A DNA stretch of 64,000 nt from Helicobacter canis (GTDB taxonomy: Bacteria > Campylobacterota > Campylobacteria > Campylobacterales > Helicobacteraceae): positions 62,001 through 126,000 of the forward strand of contig NZ_VXKE01000006.1 in assembly GCF_008693005.1 (NCBI RefSeq). The letters are read 5' to 3'. Shown here in pieces: positions 1-9,810 of the stretch. A program made the position numbers and the translations under genes. The number at the start of each line of letters is the position of its first letter. Position 1 is the first letter of the stretch. Under the pieces are notes generated by a model. The model was not told the DNA's origin. It ran no database searches and was given only the letters and a program-made list of their open reading frames with translations.

Positions 1-624
1 TAAAGTCTGCAAGTCTTCAAGCAGCTCCTCTGCATAATCAGTGATTTTAATGTAGTATTGCTCCATTTCTTTTTGCACAACTTGCGTATCACATCGCCAG
101 CATTTGCCATCGATGACTTGCTCATTTGCAAGCACGGTTAAATCATTTGGACACCAATTTAGCAAGGCTTTCTTGCGATAGATTAGACCTCTCTCCCACA
201 TTTGGATAAAGAACTCTTGCTCCCATTTTGTGTAAATAGGATCGCAAGTGGCTAAATCTTGCTGCGCTGAAAATGAGAGCCCAAGAGCCGCAAACTCCGC
301 GCGCATAGCATCCATATTGTCATAAGTCCAAGACTTTGGGTGGAGTTTGTGCTTTATAGCGGCATTTTCCGCTGGCATACCAAAGGCGTCAAAGCCTATT
401 GGGTGCAGGACATTAAAGCCGCGATTGCGGTAATACCTTGCTAGCGCATCGCCTATGCAGTAGTTGCGCACATGCCCCATATGGATCGCCCCACTTGGGT
501 AAGGAAACATACTTAGGATATATTTTTTAGGTTTTGTAGAGTCCCACTCTGGCTCAAATGCCCCCGCTTGCTTCCAATGCTCTTGCCATTTTTTCTCTAT
601 TACCCTTGGGTTGTAACTACGCAT
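1..624 (-). CDS. leuS: Leucyl-tRNA synthetase, N-terminal part (gene runs off the left edge)
   Basis: Charges tRNA-Leu with leucine in the cytoplasm (class I aminoacyl-tRNA synthetase). Only the first 208 codons are inside the window. Translation from the ATG at 622-624 begins [17 protein letters not shown], the usual LeuRS opening, followed by the class I HIGH-type signature [14 protein letters not shown] at about residues 40-53 and the region [15 protein letters not shown] cysteine motif CWRCDTQV, typical of LeuRS, lies near residue 185. The gene is the last visible member of a minus-strand run that includes secF, secD, yajC and nhaA, an order I recall from H. pylori (HP1547-HP1552). Nothing abnormal is visible; the C-terminal catalytic KMSKS part is outside. 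Confidence 0.97.
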   Translation of the reverse strand, partial: MRSYNPRVIEKKWQEHWKQAGAFEPEWDSTKPKKYILSMFPYPSGAIHMGHVRNYCIGDALARYYRNRGFNVLHPIGFDAFGMPAENAAIKHKLHPKSWTYDNMDAMRAEFAALGLSFSAQQDLATCDPIYTKWEQEFFIQMWERGLIYRKKALLNWCPNDLTVLANEQVIDGKCWRCDTQVVQKEMEQYYIKITDYAEELLEDLQTL

Positions 625-632
625 ACACTATC

Positions 633-974
633 CTAGAAATCTGCATCTTGCTTTTGCGCACTCTCAATGAGAATCAAAATAAGCGAGAAAATATTTGCCA
701 TAAGTGCGCCAAGCACAAACACATACGCTAGCTTTTCATTATGGAAGACTTGTAGCACGCCAAAAGCTGGCAGCAAGTGCAAGTCTGCGACAATCGAGCT
801 AGCAAATAGCTCTGATGAAAGCCTTTTGCGCACGCCGATTTTTAAGGTTGTGGCGATGAGATTAAGCGCGATAGCCATAAACAAAATCGTAATATCTGGC
901 GCATATAAAAATCCCGCCGTAGAAGTCGCACTACTTAGTGTAAAAAAAATGAAAATGACCTTACCCCAATCCAT
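633..974 (-). CDS. Small integral membrane protein, DUF6394-like
   Basis: A 113-residue hydrophobic protein with about three to four predicted membrane segments (roughly residues 5-25, 28-46, 62-78 and 82-104) and a short charged tail. I recognise it as the small conserved membrane protein found between leuS and secF in Helicobacter (DUF6394 in my recollection; HP1548 position in H. pylori). No catalytic motif is visible, and its function is unknown. It starts 33 bases after the secF stop and ends 8 bases before the leuS start, so it is probably co-transcribed with both. Assignment rests on synteny and hydrophobicity, not on a functional signature. Confidence 0.8.
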   Translation of the reverse strand: MDWGKVIFIFFTLSSATSTAGFLYAPDITILFMAIALNLIATTLKIGVRKRLSSELFASSIVADLHLLPAFGVLQVFHNEKLAYVFVLGALMANIFSLILILIESAQKQDADF

Positions 975-1007
975 ACCCTACTCCTTATCTAAAATCTACT
1001 TTTGGAT

Positions 1008-1979
1008 CTATACCCTGCCGCCCTCATACTGCTGGCGGATTTTCGCACGCTCTTTCGCTCGGCGTTGCTTTTCTAGCTCTTTTGCGTGGTATTTCTCTAT
1101 ATTAAAGCCTAGCAATATCGCAAGCTTAGGGGCAAGAAACATCGAGCTACAAGTCCCCACAATCACACCCACAAGCATAGGAAGAGAGAAGCCGACAATA
1201 ATTGAGCCACCAAACACATACAAAGTCAGCACGACAAAAAACACCGTGAGTGAAGTAAGCAAGGTGCGAGAGAGCGTATGCGAGATTGCTTCGTTGATAA
1301 CAAGGGTGATGTCATTTGTTTTGTCATTTAGCATTTTTTCGCGGATTCTATCAAAGATGATGATCGTGTCATTGATCGAATACCCTATCAAAGTAAGCAG
1401 AGCTGCTATAACTTCTAGATTTAAATCAATAGCAAAGACCACGATGCTAGCAGCAGTGATGATGACATCGTGTATCAATGCCAAGATTCCAGCTAGGGCG
1501 AACCGCCACTCATAGCGGAAGCTCACATACACCATCATCGCTATAAATGCAAGCAGCAGTGAGACAATGCCCTTTTCTTTAAGCTCTTCGCCAACCTTTG
1601 CCCCCACAGAGTCCATCTTGCGTATCTCAAACTCTCCACTAGGTGCTAGGATAGATTCTAGCATAGGAGCAAGATTGCGCCCTTCAAGCTCGGCATTGTT
1701 AGGGATTTTGACAAGCAGCTCTTCTGCTGAGTCAAACTCACTCACTTGCACACCCTTAAACGCAGGCTCTGCCTCTAACAATGCGCGCACTTGCTCAATA
1801 GGAGCTTTACCCTCATAGCGTAGCTGCGCGCTACTTCCCCCGGCAAAATCAATACCCAGCGTGAAACCGGGCTTGATAAACAAAAACACCGCCCCAGCTA
1901 GCAAAATAAGACTAACCCAAAGCCCGTAATTAGAGTATTTAACAAAGTCAAAAACCCGCACTTGCTTGAAGATTTCCAC
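1008..1979 (-). CDS. secF: Protein translocase subunit SecF
   Basis: Inner-membrane partner of SecD. The SecDF complex uses the proton gradient to pull secreted proteins out of the SecYEG channel on the periplasmic side. The 323 residues are the normal length. They show the first membrane segment at about 20-37, the SecF signature GIDFAGGSSAQL just after it, a periplasmic domain to about residue 130, and five more membrane segments. The segment with SINDTIIIFDRIRE is the conserved RND-type TM4 region. The start codon shares one base with the secD stop (translational coupling). Charged C-terminal tail is ordinary. Confidence 0.97.
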   Translation of the reverse strand: MEIFKQVRVFDFVKYSNYGLWVSLILLAGAVFLFIKPGFTLGIDFAGGSSAQLRYEGKAPIEQVRALLEAEPAFKGVQVSEFDSAEELLVKIPNNAELEGRNLAPMLESILAPSGEFEIRKMDSVGAKVGEELKEKGIVSLLLAFIAMMVYVSFRYEWRFALAGILALIHDVIITAASIVVFAIDLNLEVIAALLTLIGYSINDTIIIFDRIREKMLNDKTNDITLVINEAISHTLSRTLLTSLTVFFVVLTLYVFGGSIIVGFSLPMLVGVIVGTCSSMFLAPKLAILLGFNIEKYHAKELEKQRRAKERAKIRQQYEGGRV

Positions 1980-3631
1980 TATTTTGCTCCTTTAATGGCA
2001 GGTTTGGCTGCTTTGCCATTGGCTTGGGCGTGTTGATAGGAGACGCCAAACCACAGCTTCATTGATTTTGTTTTGCTAAGTCTAGGGAGCAGGACTTCAT
2101 AGATTCCGTGTGTGCCAATAATTGCTGTGATGATAGAAGCTAGAATCCCTATCCCTGTGGTAAGGGCGAAGCCTTTGATCGCACCTGTGCCATAAGCATA
2201 GAGCAAAAATGAGGCAATAAGTGAAGTGATATTTGAGTCAAAAATCGCGCGCGAGGCATTGATATAGCCTACTTGAATCGCCCTTGCGATCGACTCTCCA
2301 GCGCGCAGAGCTTCACGAATGCGCTCATTTATGATAATGTTCGCATCAACTGCCACGCCAACAGTTAGCACAATGCCTGCCATACCCGGCAAAGTCAATG
2401 TCGCGCCAAATATCGCCATAACCGCAATAATAAGCAAGAGATTTACTACCAGCGCACACGATGCAATAACCCCTGCTACCGCATAATAGACAATCATAAA
2501 GCCCACCACCAGCACAAAGCCGCCAATAAGAGCGAGCATTGAAGCACGGATACTATCAGATCCAAGACTAGGTCCCACGCTGCGCTTCTCTAGCACGAAA
2601 AGTGGGACAGGCAGTGCCCCACTGCGCAGGGTAATGGCTAAATCTGTGGCTTCCTCTTCTGTGAAATCCCCACTAATTTGCCCACTTGAAGCAATCCTAG
2701 CGCGAATGACAGGGGCAGAGTAGATTTTACTATCTAGCACGATTGCCATACGCTTACCTATACTAGCACTTGAAAAATCAGCAAACCGCTTCGCCCCTTG
2801 CGCATTTAGCTCAAATGCCACCACAGGGCGATGATTCTCATCATACGCCACACGCGCATCACTTACCATACTGCCATCTAGGATAGAAGTCGCCTTTAGC
2901 AAAAGCTTTGGCACACTCTCGCCTCTAGCAATGGCACTTTGAGCTTCTTTGGTAGATTCTGCAAAGGGCAAAATCACATCATTAAACCCTTGTGCCTCAA
3001 AATCACTCATACTATACACGCGGCTTACGCGCTCTTCATCGACTGCCATCATCTGCAAAAACGCCGCTTTAGAGATAAGATCGCGCACTCGTTGCTCTTG
3101 CTTGGTGTTTTGGATTCCGGGGAGCTCAACTAGAATCTGCTCTCGCCCTTGCTGGGTTACGCTAGGCTCGGCTAGCCCAAACTCATTTAGGCGGTTGCGT
3201 ATGGTGGTGATTGCTTGAGCGATAGCCTGCTTACGCACTTCTTCTTGCTCTTGCTGGGTTAGAAGAATCGTGTAGTGGTATTCTTGGGCTTCATAGGCGA
3301 TCCCGCGCAGAGATTTTAGCAAGACTTCTAGCTCGCTCACTTCAGCAGAATCGATCAAATCAAACTGCACATTGCTCTCTTGTGCCTGCACGGGAGAGAG
3401 TAGAATCTGCTTTTTTGCCGCTTCATATTCTATGGCAGAAGCGATAGAAGAGTAGCGCGCAGCAATGGCTGCATCTGTATCCACACCAAGCAGAAGCTGC
3501 AAGCCTCCTTGCAGATCGAGCCCTAGCGTGATCTTTGGTCCCTTGGTATCAAAGAAGCTTGGCACACTACACACCAAGCCAAAGCACAAAGCAGCAAGAA
3601 AGACAAGGAATTTTGGCTGAAAGATTTTCAT
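1979..3631 (-). CDS. secD: Protein translocase subunit SecD
   Basis: Larger subunit of the SecDF export motor. The 550 residues carry an N-terminal membrane segment (about 8-24), the P1 head with the signature [16 protein letters not shown], a periplasmic region including [15 protein letters not shown], and the conserved [15 protein letters not shown] that opens the membrane domain (about residue 355). The [16 protein letters not shown] motif contains the aspartate region used for proton coupling in this family. It follows yajC by 16 bases and overlaps secF by one base, giving a yajC-secD-secF unit. The Shine-Dalgarno sequence is weak, consistent with coupling to yajC translation. Confidence 0.97.
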   Translation of the reverse strand: MKIFQPKFLVFLAALCFGLVCSVPSFFDTKGPKITLGLDLQGGLQLLLGVDTDAAIAARYSSIASAIEYEAAKKQILLSPVQAQESNVQFDLIDSAEVSELEVLLKSLRGIAYEAQEYHYTILLTQQEQEEVRKQAIAQAITTIRNRLNEFGLAEPSVTQQGREQILVELPGIQNTKQEQRVRDLISKAAFLQMMAVDEERVSRVYSMSDFEAQGFNDVILPFAESTKEAQSAIARGESVPKLLLKATSILDGSMVSDARVAYDENHRPVVAFELNAQGAKRFADFSSASIGKRMAIVLDSKIYSAPVIRARIASSGQISGDFTEEEATDLAITLRSGALPVPLFVLEKRSVGPSLGSDSIRASMLALIGGFVLVVGFMIVYYAVAGVIASCALVVNLLLIIAVMAIFGATLTLPGMAGIVLTVGVAVDANIIINERIREALRAGESIARAIQVGYINASRAIFDSNITSLIASFLLYAYGTGAIKGFALTTGIGILASIITAIIGTHGIYEVLLPRLSKTKSMKLWFGVSYQHAQANGKAAKPAIKGAK

Positions 3632-3647
3632 CTAGTTAATGTGATAG

Positions 3648-3941
3648 CTATGATTGCGTAGCTTGTGTATCATCATATTTATAAGCGACAAAATCCCTAG
3701 AAAGCCTAGCTGTGCTCTCATCACTCAAGCGCACACTGAAAAACAGCCCATCCACCTTGATGATCTCGCAGATAAACCCACCAGAGCTTACGACTTTATC
3801 GCCCTTTTTCAATCCTTCTAGCATTTCTCTGTGGCGTTTAGCCTGCACGCGTTGGGGACGAATGAGAAAGAAGTAAAACACCGCAAAAAGCACAATAAGC
3901 GGCAAAAGCGAGACAAAAATGTCATTTGCATTATTACCCAT
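3648..3941 (-). CDS. yajC: Preprotein translocase accessory subunit YajC
   Basis: A 97-residue single-pass membrane protein that associates with SecDF in the Sec translocase. It has one membrane segment (about residues 10-28) ending in FFLIRPQRVQAKRHREML, the characteristic YajC sequence, then a small cytoplasmic domain with LKKGDKVVSSGGF. The start is supported by AAGGA at 3948-3952, seven bases upstream. It is the first gene of the secretion group and has its own promoter-like box upstream. Confidence 0.96.
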   Translation of the reverse strand: MGNNANDIFVSLLPLIVLFAVFYFFLIRPQRVQAKRHREMLEGLKKGDKVVSSGGFICEIIKVDGLFFSVRLSDESTARLSRDFVAYKYDDTQATQS

Positions 3942-3973
3942 TTATAATCCTTACACACAAAATTAGAGCTGGC

Positions 3974-3979
3974 ATTGTA
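3974..3979 (-). promoter_or_regulatory. Putative sigma-70 -10 box for yajC-secD-secF
   Basis: On the minus strand the sequence reads TACAAT, 32 bases upstream of the yajC start and just inside the nhaA-yajC gap. No clear -35 box is seen, as is usual in Helicobacter promoters. It would drive yajC-secD-secF and possibly the two genes after them. Confidence 0.45.
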
Positions 3980-3983
3980 GCGA

Positions 3984-5399
3984 CTATTTATTTACTTTAT
4001 CCTTTATTTTTGCGACCCCAAGTAAAAAGAGAGCCCCAATAATCCCAGAGATAAGCGAGCCACTAAGGATAGCGATTTTAGAAATTTCTGCTGCTTGCTG
4101 GGCATTTTCCACGCCTTTAAACGCAAGCTCAGAGACAAAAATCGACATCGTAAAGCCAATACCAGCTAGCATACCAGCCCCTAGAATCTCACCCCAAGTG
4201 ATCCCACTCGGGCGCGCGGCGATCCCAAACTTCTCGCATAAAAATGTGATGAGAAAAATCCCCACAGGCTTGCCAATGAGCAGCCCCAACACCACGCCTA
4301 AAAATATGTGATCAAAGCCTAAAAGCGCGCTAAAATCTATGCCATCATCTAAGCGCACGCCCGCATTAGCAAAGCCAAATAGCGGCATAATGCAATACGC
4401 ACTCCACGGGTGCAAGGCACGCTCAAGCCGTCCTAAGGGACTTTGCACCATTGTGATAGTCTCGTGCATATTGCGGAGATTTTTTACTTGCGATTCATTT
4501 AAAAACACTTGATCATCACTCTTACTGCGGACAAATCCATCAACCATCGCGCTCACATGTGGGTTGAAATCTTGCAGGTCAAATTTGGGGCGCACAGGAA
4601 TACAAAATGCCAAAGCCACAGCGGAAATAGTCGCGTGGATTCCACTATTATGCACAGCAAACCACAACACCACCCCCACGCATAAATACGGACTTAATGC
4701 CTTAATGCCAAACTTATTAAGCGCGATAAGCACGCAAATAAGCACCAAAGCCAAGCCCAAATACGCATAATTCAAAGTGCTTGTATAAAAAAGCGCGATG
4801 ACCACAATCGCCCCTAGATCATCAACCACCGCAAGCGTTACTAAAAATACCTTCAACGCCATAGGTATGCGCGATTTAAGCAGCATTATCACCCCAAGGG
4901 CGAAGGCTATATCTGTCGCCATAGGGATACCAAAGCCGTGCGCTGAAGGTGTGCCAGCATTTAGCCCAAAGTAAATAAGCCCGGGCACAAGCATACCGCC
5001 AACTGCCGCAAGAGCTGGGAATATCGCCTTTTTCACACTTGCTAGCTCGCCAAAGAGCACTTCACGCTTAATTTCTAGCCCAACCATTAGGAAAAACAAC
5101 GCCATAAGCACATCGCTAATCCAATGGTGCATACTAAAGCCTATAAATATACTGCCATTTTCACCTTGCGCGCCAAGATGCGCTAGGAATGGAAAGGCGT
5201 GCGCAAGCCCTTGCACCTCCACCCCAAGCTCCATATGCCAAAAGTTAAAATACATCTCGCTAAGTGGAGAGTTAGCCATAATCATCGCAAGCACCGCTGC
5301 GAAAAACAAAAATATCCCCCCAAATGCCTCACTTTTTAAGAAGTTGAGAAACACATCTCGCAATCCTAGCTTCTCTAGATTCTGCCCTGCTGGTCGCAT
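3984..5399 (-). CDS. nhaA: Na+/H+ antiporter NhaA
   Basis: Inner-membrane sodium/proton antiporter for pH and sodium homeostasis. About eleven to twelve membrane segments are visible. The ion-binding aspartate pair lies in VVDDLGAIVVIALF, and GLEIKREVLFGEL and GFANAGVRLDDG are other NhaA signatures. A loop of about 50 residues after CIPVRPKFDL (roughly 285-335) is longer than in E. coli but usual in epsilon relatives. I chose the ATG at 5397-5399 (MRPAGQNLEK, 471 residues). It has a TAAGGG ribosome site seven bases upstream and lies 30 bases downstream of a TATAAT box; the frame stays open further upstream but would run through that promoter. Confidence 0.95.
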   Translation of the reverse strand: MRPAGQNLEKLGLRDVFLNFLKSEAFGGIFLFFAAVLAMIMANSPLSEMYFNFWHMELGVEVQGLAHAFPFLAHLGAQGENGSIFIGFSMHHWISDVLMALFFLMVGLEIKREVLFGELASVKKAIFPALAAVGGMLVPGLIYFGLNAGTPSAHGFGIPMATDIAFALGVIMLLKSRIPMALKVFLVTLAVVDDLGAIVVIALFYTSTLNYAYLGLALVLICVLIALNKFGIKALSPYLCVGVVLWFAVHNSGIHATISAVALAFCIPVRPKFDLQDFNPHVSAMVDGFVRSKSDDQVFLNESQVKNLRNMHETITMVQSPLGRLERALHPWSAYCIMPLFGFANAGVRLDDGIDFSALLGFDHIFLGVVLGLLIGKPVGIFLITFLCEKFGIAARPSGITWGEILGAGMLAGIGFTMSIFVSELAFKGVENAQQAAEISKIAILSGSLISGIIGALFLLGVAKIKDKVNK

Positions 5400-5429
5400 A
5401 AATGCCCTTATAGATAAAATAGAGCCGAG

Positions 5430-5435
5430 ATTATA
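5430..5435 (-). promoter_or_regulatory. -10 box of nhaA
   Basis: Minus-strand TATAAT (a perfect -10 consensus) 30 bases upstream of the chosen nhaA start. It forms one half of a divergent promoter region shared with the dynamin-like gene pair. Confidence 0.65.
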
Positions 5436-5460
5436 GCAATATTTTCTAGGTCTTTTTTGG

Positions 5461-5466
5461 TAAAAT
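5461..5466 (+). promoter_or_regulatory. Putative extended -10 box of the dynamin-like gene pair
   Basis: TAAAAT preceded by TGG (a TGn extension), 31 bases upstream of the ATG at 5498. The short divergent gap to nhaA makes a promoter necessary here; this is the best match. Confidence 0.45.
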
Positions 5467-5497
5467 CCCACCCAAACATTTCCCAAAAAGTCAGCCT

Positions 5498-7876
5498 ATG
5501 CACACCACCACACACTCCATTACAGCTGCTCCTGCGCCACAGCCCAAGCCACCCCTGCACTATGACGACCTGCCTAGCGCGCGTAAAGAGCTTTTGCAGG
5601 CATTTTGGCAGATACTAATGCCAAGCTTTCACACTACCGAGCTTGACACACTCTTTACCAACGCTTGTGAATTTAGCCAAGCATTAGAGCAAATCCCGCC
5701 ACAAGCTCTAGCCATTATGCTTTCAGTAGATTCTACAAACCTTGCACGCTATGAGCAAACGCGATCTTTTAAGCAGATTCTACACGCAGTGGGTATGCAG
5801 GATCAAGTAGATTCTAGCCTAGACCCCTTAGCTCTCCTCTCCTTGCAATGCGCTATTTTGGCACACACAAGCATAGAAAAGCTACAAGAGAGCAAAGCCC
5901 TAATGGCGCATATTATTGCCGCGGGATTATGCAATGTAGAGCGCACAAGGGGGCTTTTTAACATATTGGAAAAATTTTTTACCACACATACAAAGCTTGC
6001 AAGAGAGAGTGCGCCAGCTAAGAAGCCCACCATAGCCAAGCAGGCTTTAAAAGATGAGTTTATGAGTATTGCCAATACACTCGCCCAGACACTTCCGCAC
6101 ACCAAGCCCGCGCTTGAGCAAGCCATAGCGCGCTTGCAAGAGAGCCATTTTTCTATCGGTGTAGCAGGTGTGCTAAGCGCGGGGAAAAGCAGCTTTTTAA
6201 ATGCGCTTTTGGGCAAGGGTGTGCTAGGCACTTCCACAATCCCAGAGACTGCCAATCTCTCTATCTTGCGCTATGGCGATGTAGAATCTGCTTTGGTGCA
6301 TTTTTTCACACAGGGCGAGTGGGAGAGTGCAAATGCGCAAGCCACTCACGCTAATGCGCTTACAGATGAGCAAAGAGAGCTGCTACACATCGGGCAAAAA
6401 GCCATTGCCATAGATGAGCTAGCGCGCTACACTTCAGCCAATTATGAAAACGGATTTAGCGCACTAGTGAAAAAAGTGGAGCTCTATCTCCCGCTAGCAT
6501 TCTTACAAAATAATGTCGAGATTGTCGATACACCCGGGCTTGATGACCCAATCATAATCCGCGAGGAGCTAACTAAATCCTATATGCACCATTGCGATAT
6601 GCTTATTTATGTGATGAATGCAAGCTGTGCCGCTACACAAAAGGATATGGACTTTATCCTAGAGTCGCTCATTAGCGGGCATTTGGCTAGGCTGCTTATA
6701 GTGCTAACGCGCGCGGATTTACTTAGCAGCAAAGAGCTAGAATCTAGCCTAGCCTACACCCGCCAGAGTCTGCAAAAGGAGCTACAAAAGGCGCATTATG
6801 ATGGCGATATACAAGCCTTACTTGATAGCATTGACTTTATCCCTGTGGCTTCACTTTTTGCACTAGGGTATAAGACAGATGATAAAGACATCATCGCTAA
6901 AGCACAGGCGCAAAACTTCACACTAGAGCAAACAGGACTCCCAAAAGTGCAAGCCTACCTAGAATCTATGCTCTTTGGCGATGACTCACCTAAGCAAAGG
7001 GACTTGCTATATAGTGCATATAGGAGCTTGCTGCTAGAGCTAGATTCTGCAAAGGAGCATTTGCACATAGAGCAGCGTATCTTGCAAGCTAGCAGCCACG
7101 ACAAGCAAGCCATAGCTAACGACTTGCAAGCTAGCAATCAAGCACTTATGGATTCTATGGATACCTTATGCAAGGAGCTAGAAGCAAGGGAGCAGGAGTT
7201 TATGCGCTATCTAAGCGAGCTTATCGCGCTAATCAACGCCCATCTAAACTCCCACACCCAAAGGCTTTTCACCCAGCTTTATGATGATACAACCTATGAA
7301 TACGCCAAAAACGCAAAGCCAAGTGCAGAGCGTGTAGAGTCCATCATCGCCCAAAGCCTGCAAGATAGCTACCACGACCTTATGCGTGAATACAAATACA
7401 AAGTCGCAAAGAAGCTCCGCACACTAGATGAGCTCGCACAAAGTAGTAGCACACTAGCCTTAGACATACCCCTAGACATTCCGCCAATCACCTATCCAAG
7501 CCACACTAGTAGCATTAGCACCCTAGCCAAGCAGCTAGCAAAAGCCGTGCTAGAGCTAAACGCCACACACACCAAAAACACGCAAGAAAGGCTTAGTGCT
7601 GCCCTGCAAGAGCTTTTGCGCACGAAAATGGGAGATTTTATCAGCCTACTCACGCAAGAAAATACACGCGTGCAGGCTCTTTTGCACCAAAGCTTTACTA
7701 ACTACGCACAAGCGCAAAAAGACGCCTTGCAAGATAAAATCACCAAAAACACGCGCGCCCTAGAATCTGCCCTAGCAAAAACAGCCACCAAAGACGACAT
7801 AGAAGCACTCCAAAACGCGCAAAAAACTATCCAATCCTTGCATAATGAAGTGCAAATGATCCTTAAGGCACTATGA
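5498..7876 (+). CDS. Dynamin-like GTPase (first of a pair)
   Basis: A 792-residue bacterial dynamin-like protein. The GTPase domain lies in the middle third: P-loop GVLSAGKSSFLNALLGKG (about 225-242), switch I threonine in STIPETANLS, G3 motif VDTPGLDD (about 345), and a G4-like LTRADLL (about 405). An N-terminal helical region of about 200 residues precedes it and long helical segments follow, as expected for stalk and membrane-binding parts. It overlaps the next gene by four bases (ATGA), so the two GTPases are made together. The arrangement matches, from memory, the C. jejuni DLP1/DLP2 pair (Cj0411/Cj0412), which form a heteromeric membrane-tethering complex. The membrane role is inferred from that family. 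Confidence 0.88.
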   Translation: MHTTTHSITAAPAPQPKPPLHYDDLPSARKELLQAFWQILMPSFHTTELDTLFTNACEFSQALEQIPPQALAIMLSVDSTNLARYEQTRSFKQILHAVGMQDQVDSSLDPLALLSLQCAILAHTSIEKLQESKALMAHIIAAGLCNVERTRGLFNILEKFFTTHTKLARESAPAKKPTIAKQALKDEFMSIANTLAQTLPHTKPALEQAIARLQESHFSIGVAGVLSAGKSSFLNALLGKGVLGTSTIPETANLSILRYGDVESALVHFFTQGEWESANAQATHANALTDEQRELLHIGQKAIAIDELARYTSANYENGFSALVKKVELYLPLAFLQNNVEIVDTPGLDDPIIIREELTKSYMHHCDMLIYVMNASCAATQKDMDFILESLISGHLARLLIVLTRADLLSSKELESSLAYTRQSLQKELQKAHYDGDIQALLDSIDFIPVASLFALGYKTDDKDIIAKAQAQNFTLEQTGLPKVQAYLESMLFGDDSPKQRDLLYSAYRSLLLELDSAKEHLHIEQRILQASSHDKQAIANDLQASNQALMDSMDTLCKELEAREQEFMRYLSELIALINAHLNSHTQRLFTQLYDDTTYEYAKNAKPSAERVESIIAQSLQDSYHDLMREYKYKVAKKLRTLDELAQSSSTLALDIPLDIPPITYPSHTSSISTLAKQLAKAVLELNATHTKNTQERLSAALQELLRTKMGDFISLLTQENTRVQALLHQSFTNYAQAQKDALQDKITKNTRALESALAKTATKDDIEALQNAQKTIQSLHNEVQMILKAL

Positions 7877-9762
7877 TGAAAGCGACCACACCAGATTCCA
7901 AAGCCATAGATTCTACAAATGCTCTAAGCATAGATTCTCCCACCCTGCTAGAGTCCTTTATCCACGAGTGCCTACTCGTGGATAATACCAATCCCCTGCA
8001 TAAAGCTATCCAGCTTACTCGCTACGCACTAAGCCGCACAGACTCGCTCACAAAGCAGCGCGCTAGCACACTAGACACGCTTACAAGAGACTTTGATAAG
8101 CCTATTACCATAGCGATTGTGGGGCAATTCTCTAGCGGCAAAAGCACTTTTCTCAACGCTATAATGGGGCGTGCAATCCTGCCTAGTGGTATCACGCCAA
8201 TCACTTCAAAAGTTTGCACCATCTGCTATGGCGATACTTACAGCCTAGAAGTTATCTACAACGATGGCACAAGCGCGCCAAAGCCACTAGAATTTTTCCA
8301 CACATTAGATGAGCTAGAAAATCTCCAAATCCGTGAATTTATCCTGCGCGCGCCTGTGGCACTGCTACGCTCTATCAGCCTGCTTGATACGCCGGGCTTC
8401 AACTCACAAAATGCCATTGATACAGAGACGACAAACGCCATTTTATCGCGTGTAGATGGGATTATCTGGCTCTCTTTAATCGACAATGTCGGCAAGCAAA
8501 GTGAAAAGGACATTATAGAAGCCCACATCAAGCAGTATGTCTCTAAATCCCTATGCGTGCTAAACCAAAAAGATCGCCTACAAGATGAAAAAGAAGTGCA
8601 AACAAGCCTAGATTACGCTAGATCTGCCTTTAGCGGTAGCTTTAGCGAAGTGATTGCCATCTCTGCTAAACAAGCCCTAAAGGCGATCCAAGCCCACCAA
8701 GAGCAGCCCACCACTCCACTAGAATCTAGCCAGCTCTATGCGCACTCAAACTTCCAAGCGGTGCTAGAGTTTATCACAGCACAGCTTACTAGCAATGCCA
8801 AAGAACTAAAATCTAGCAAGATTCTACACACCTTAGGGGAGATTCTAGCCCTTAGCATAGCGGAGATAGAGCAGGCACAAAGCACTACTAAAGCTTACTT
8901 ACAGACCATTGAGTGCTTTGATAGCACCTTGCGCTTTAATGCCCTAAAAAGCGGGCTAGAAAAGCAATTTAGCGCATTTTTCACACGCTATGATAACGCC
9001 CTAGAAAACCTCGCGCAATACATCTTCTCCCAGCTAGAATCTAGCGAATTTAGCCTACCAATCACTAGCAAAAATCTCCTAGGTATGCGCACCCAGCAAA
9101 TGCAAGCCTACCAAGCCACCATAATCCCAAAAGACACGCTCATAAGCAAGCTACATAGCCAAGAAAATCGCTTCTTGCCAGAGTTTCGCACGCTGGGCTT
9201 GCAAATAGGTGCGTTTGGCAAGGAGCTTGGCAGCTTCCTTGATAGTGAGCTAGAAGCACTTAAGCAAGCTGGCTGCGAGCTTTGGGCAGATTCTACCCCT
9301 GCTTTACAACACACCCTGCAAACATTGCAGCACAGCACCCTAGCGCGCATACAAGCCCAAAACACAGCCGCTCTATGCGCACTGCAAGGCGAGCTTGACT
9401 CGCTAAAGACTCTCATCACCCTAAACTATCCAAACGCCATATCTCTAGCACTCACCGAGCTTGATAGCAAGATCAACTACGCCTTGCACAAGCACAAGCA
9501 ATCCCCCAAAGACTTCGCGCTTTTTACCCCCACGCTAGAAAATATCCGTGATAGCCTAAATAATGCCCTGCATTTTCTCACATTCCAAGATAGGCTTTCT
9601 TTACACAATGCCCTATACAAAAGGACTCTATGGAGCTTGAGTCAAGCTTATATGGAGTGCTTTGAGCACGCAGCAGAGCTTAGTGCGCCACATCTAAGCA
9701 CCCTAGAATCCCATATCCAAGCCCTGCGCGACGCCCTAGAAGAGCTACAAAGCCACCACTAG
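7873..9762 (+). CDS. Dynamin-like GTPase (second of a pair)
   Basis: A 629-residue partner of the preceding GTPase. The G domain is near the N-terminus: P-loop GQFSSGKSTFLNAIMG (about 93-108), switch I threonine in GITPITSKV, G3 motif LLDTPGFNSQ (about 170), and G4-like LNQKDRL (about 230). The rest is mostly helical with no clear membrane-spanning segment. Two in-frame ATGs are adjacent (7873 and 7876); the first overlaps the upstream stop as ATGA. The short N-terminal stretch before the G domain contains several D/E-S-T motifs encoded by the TAGATTCT repeat. Function inferred: membrane remodelling or tethering together with its neighbour. Confidence 0.88.
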   Translation: MMKATTPDSKAIDSTNALSIDSPTLLESFIHECLLVDNTNPLHKAIQLTRYALSRTDSLTKQRASTLDTLTRDFDKPITIAIVGQFSSGKSTFLNAIMGRAILPSGITPITSKVCTICYGDTYSLEVIYNDGTSAPKPLEFFHTLDELENLQIREFILRAPVALLRSISLLDTPGFNSQNAIDTETTNAILSRVDGIIWLSLIDNVGKQSEKDIIEAHIKQYVSKSLCVLNQKDRLQDEKEVQTSLDYARSAFSGSFSEVIAISAKQALKAIQAHQEQPTTPLESSQLYAHSNFQAVLEFITAQLTSNAKELKSSKILHTLGEILALSIAEIEQAQSTTKAYLQTIECFDSTLRFNALKSGLEKQFSAFFTRYDNALENLAQYIFSQLESSEFSLPITSKNLLGMRTQQMQAYQATIIPKDTLISKLHSQENRFLPEFRTLGLQIGAFGKELGSFLDSELEALKQAGCELWADSTPALQHTLQTLQHSTLARIQAQNTAALCALQGELDSLKTLITLNYPNAISLALTELDSKINYALHKHKQSPKDFALFTPTLENIRDSLNNALHFLTFQDRLSLHNALYKRTLWSLSQAYMECFEHAAELSAPHLSTLESHIQALRDALEELQSHH

Positions 9763-9767
9763 AATCT

Positions 9768-9788
9768 AGCCAAGCTTTTGGCTTGGCT
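9768..9788. terminator. Bidirectional terminator hairpin
   Basis: AGCCAAGC, a TTTT loop, then GGCTTGGCT form a strong stem between two convergent genes (stops at 9762 and 9811). It is nested inside a second inverted pair, CTAGAATCTAGC at 9759-9770 and GCTAGATTCTAG at 9803-9814, built from the window-wide TAGAATCT motif. Confidence 0.6.
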
Positions 9789-9810
9789 CTGTAAAGCGTG
9801 TAGCTAGATT

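Noticed and set aside
667..1515. 282-codon plus-strand frame across the small membrane gene and secF
   Set aside because: Composition reflects the complement of membrane codons; secF is certain on the other strand.
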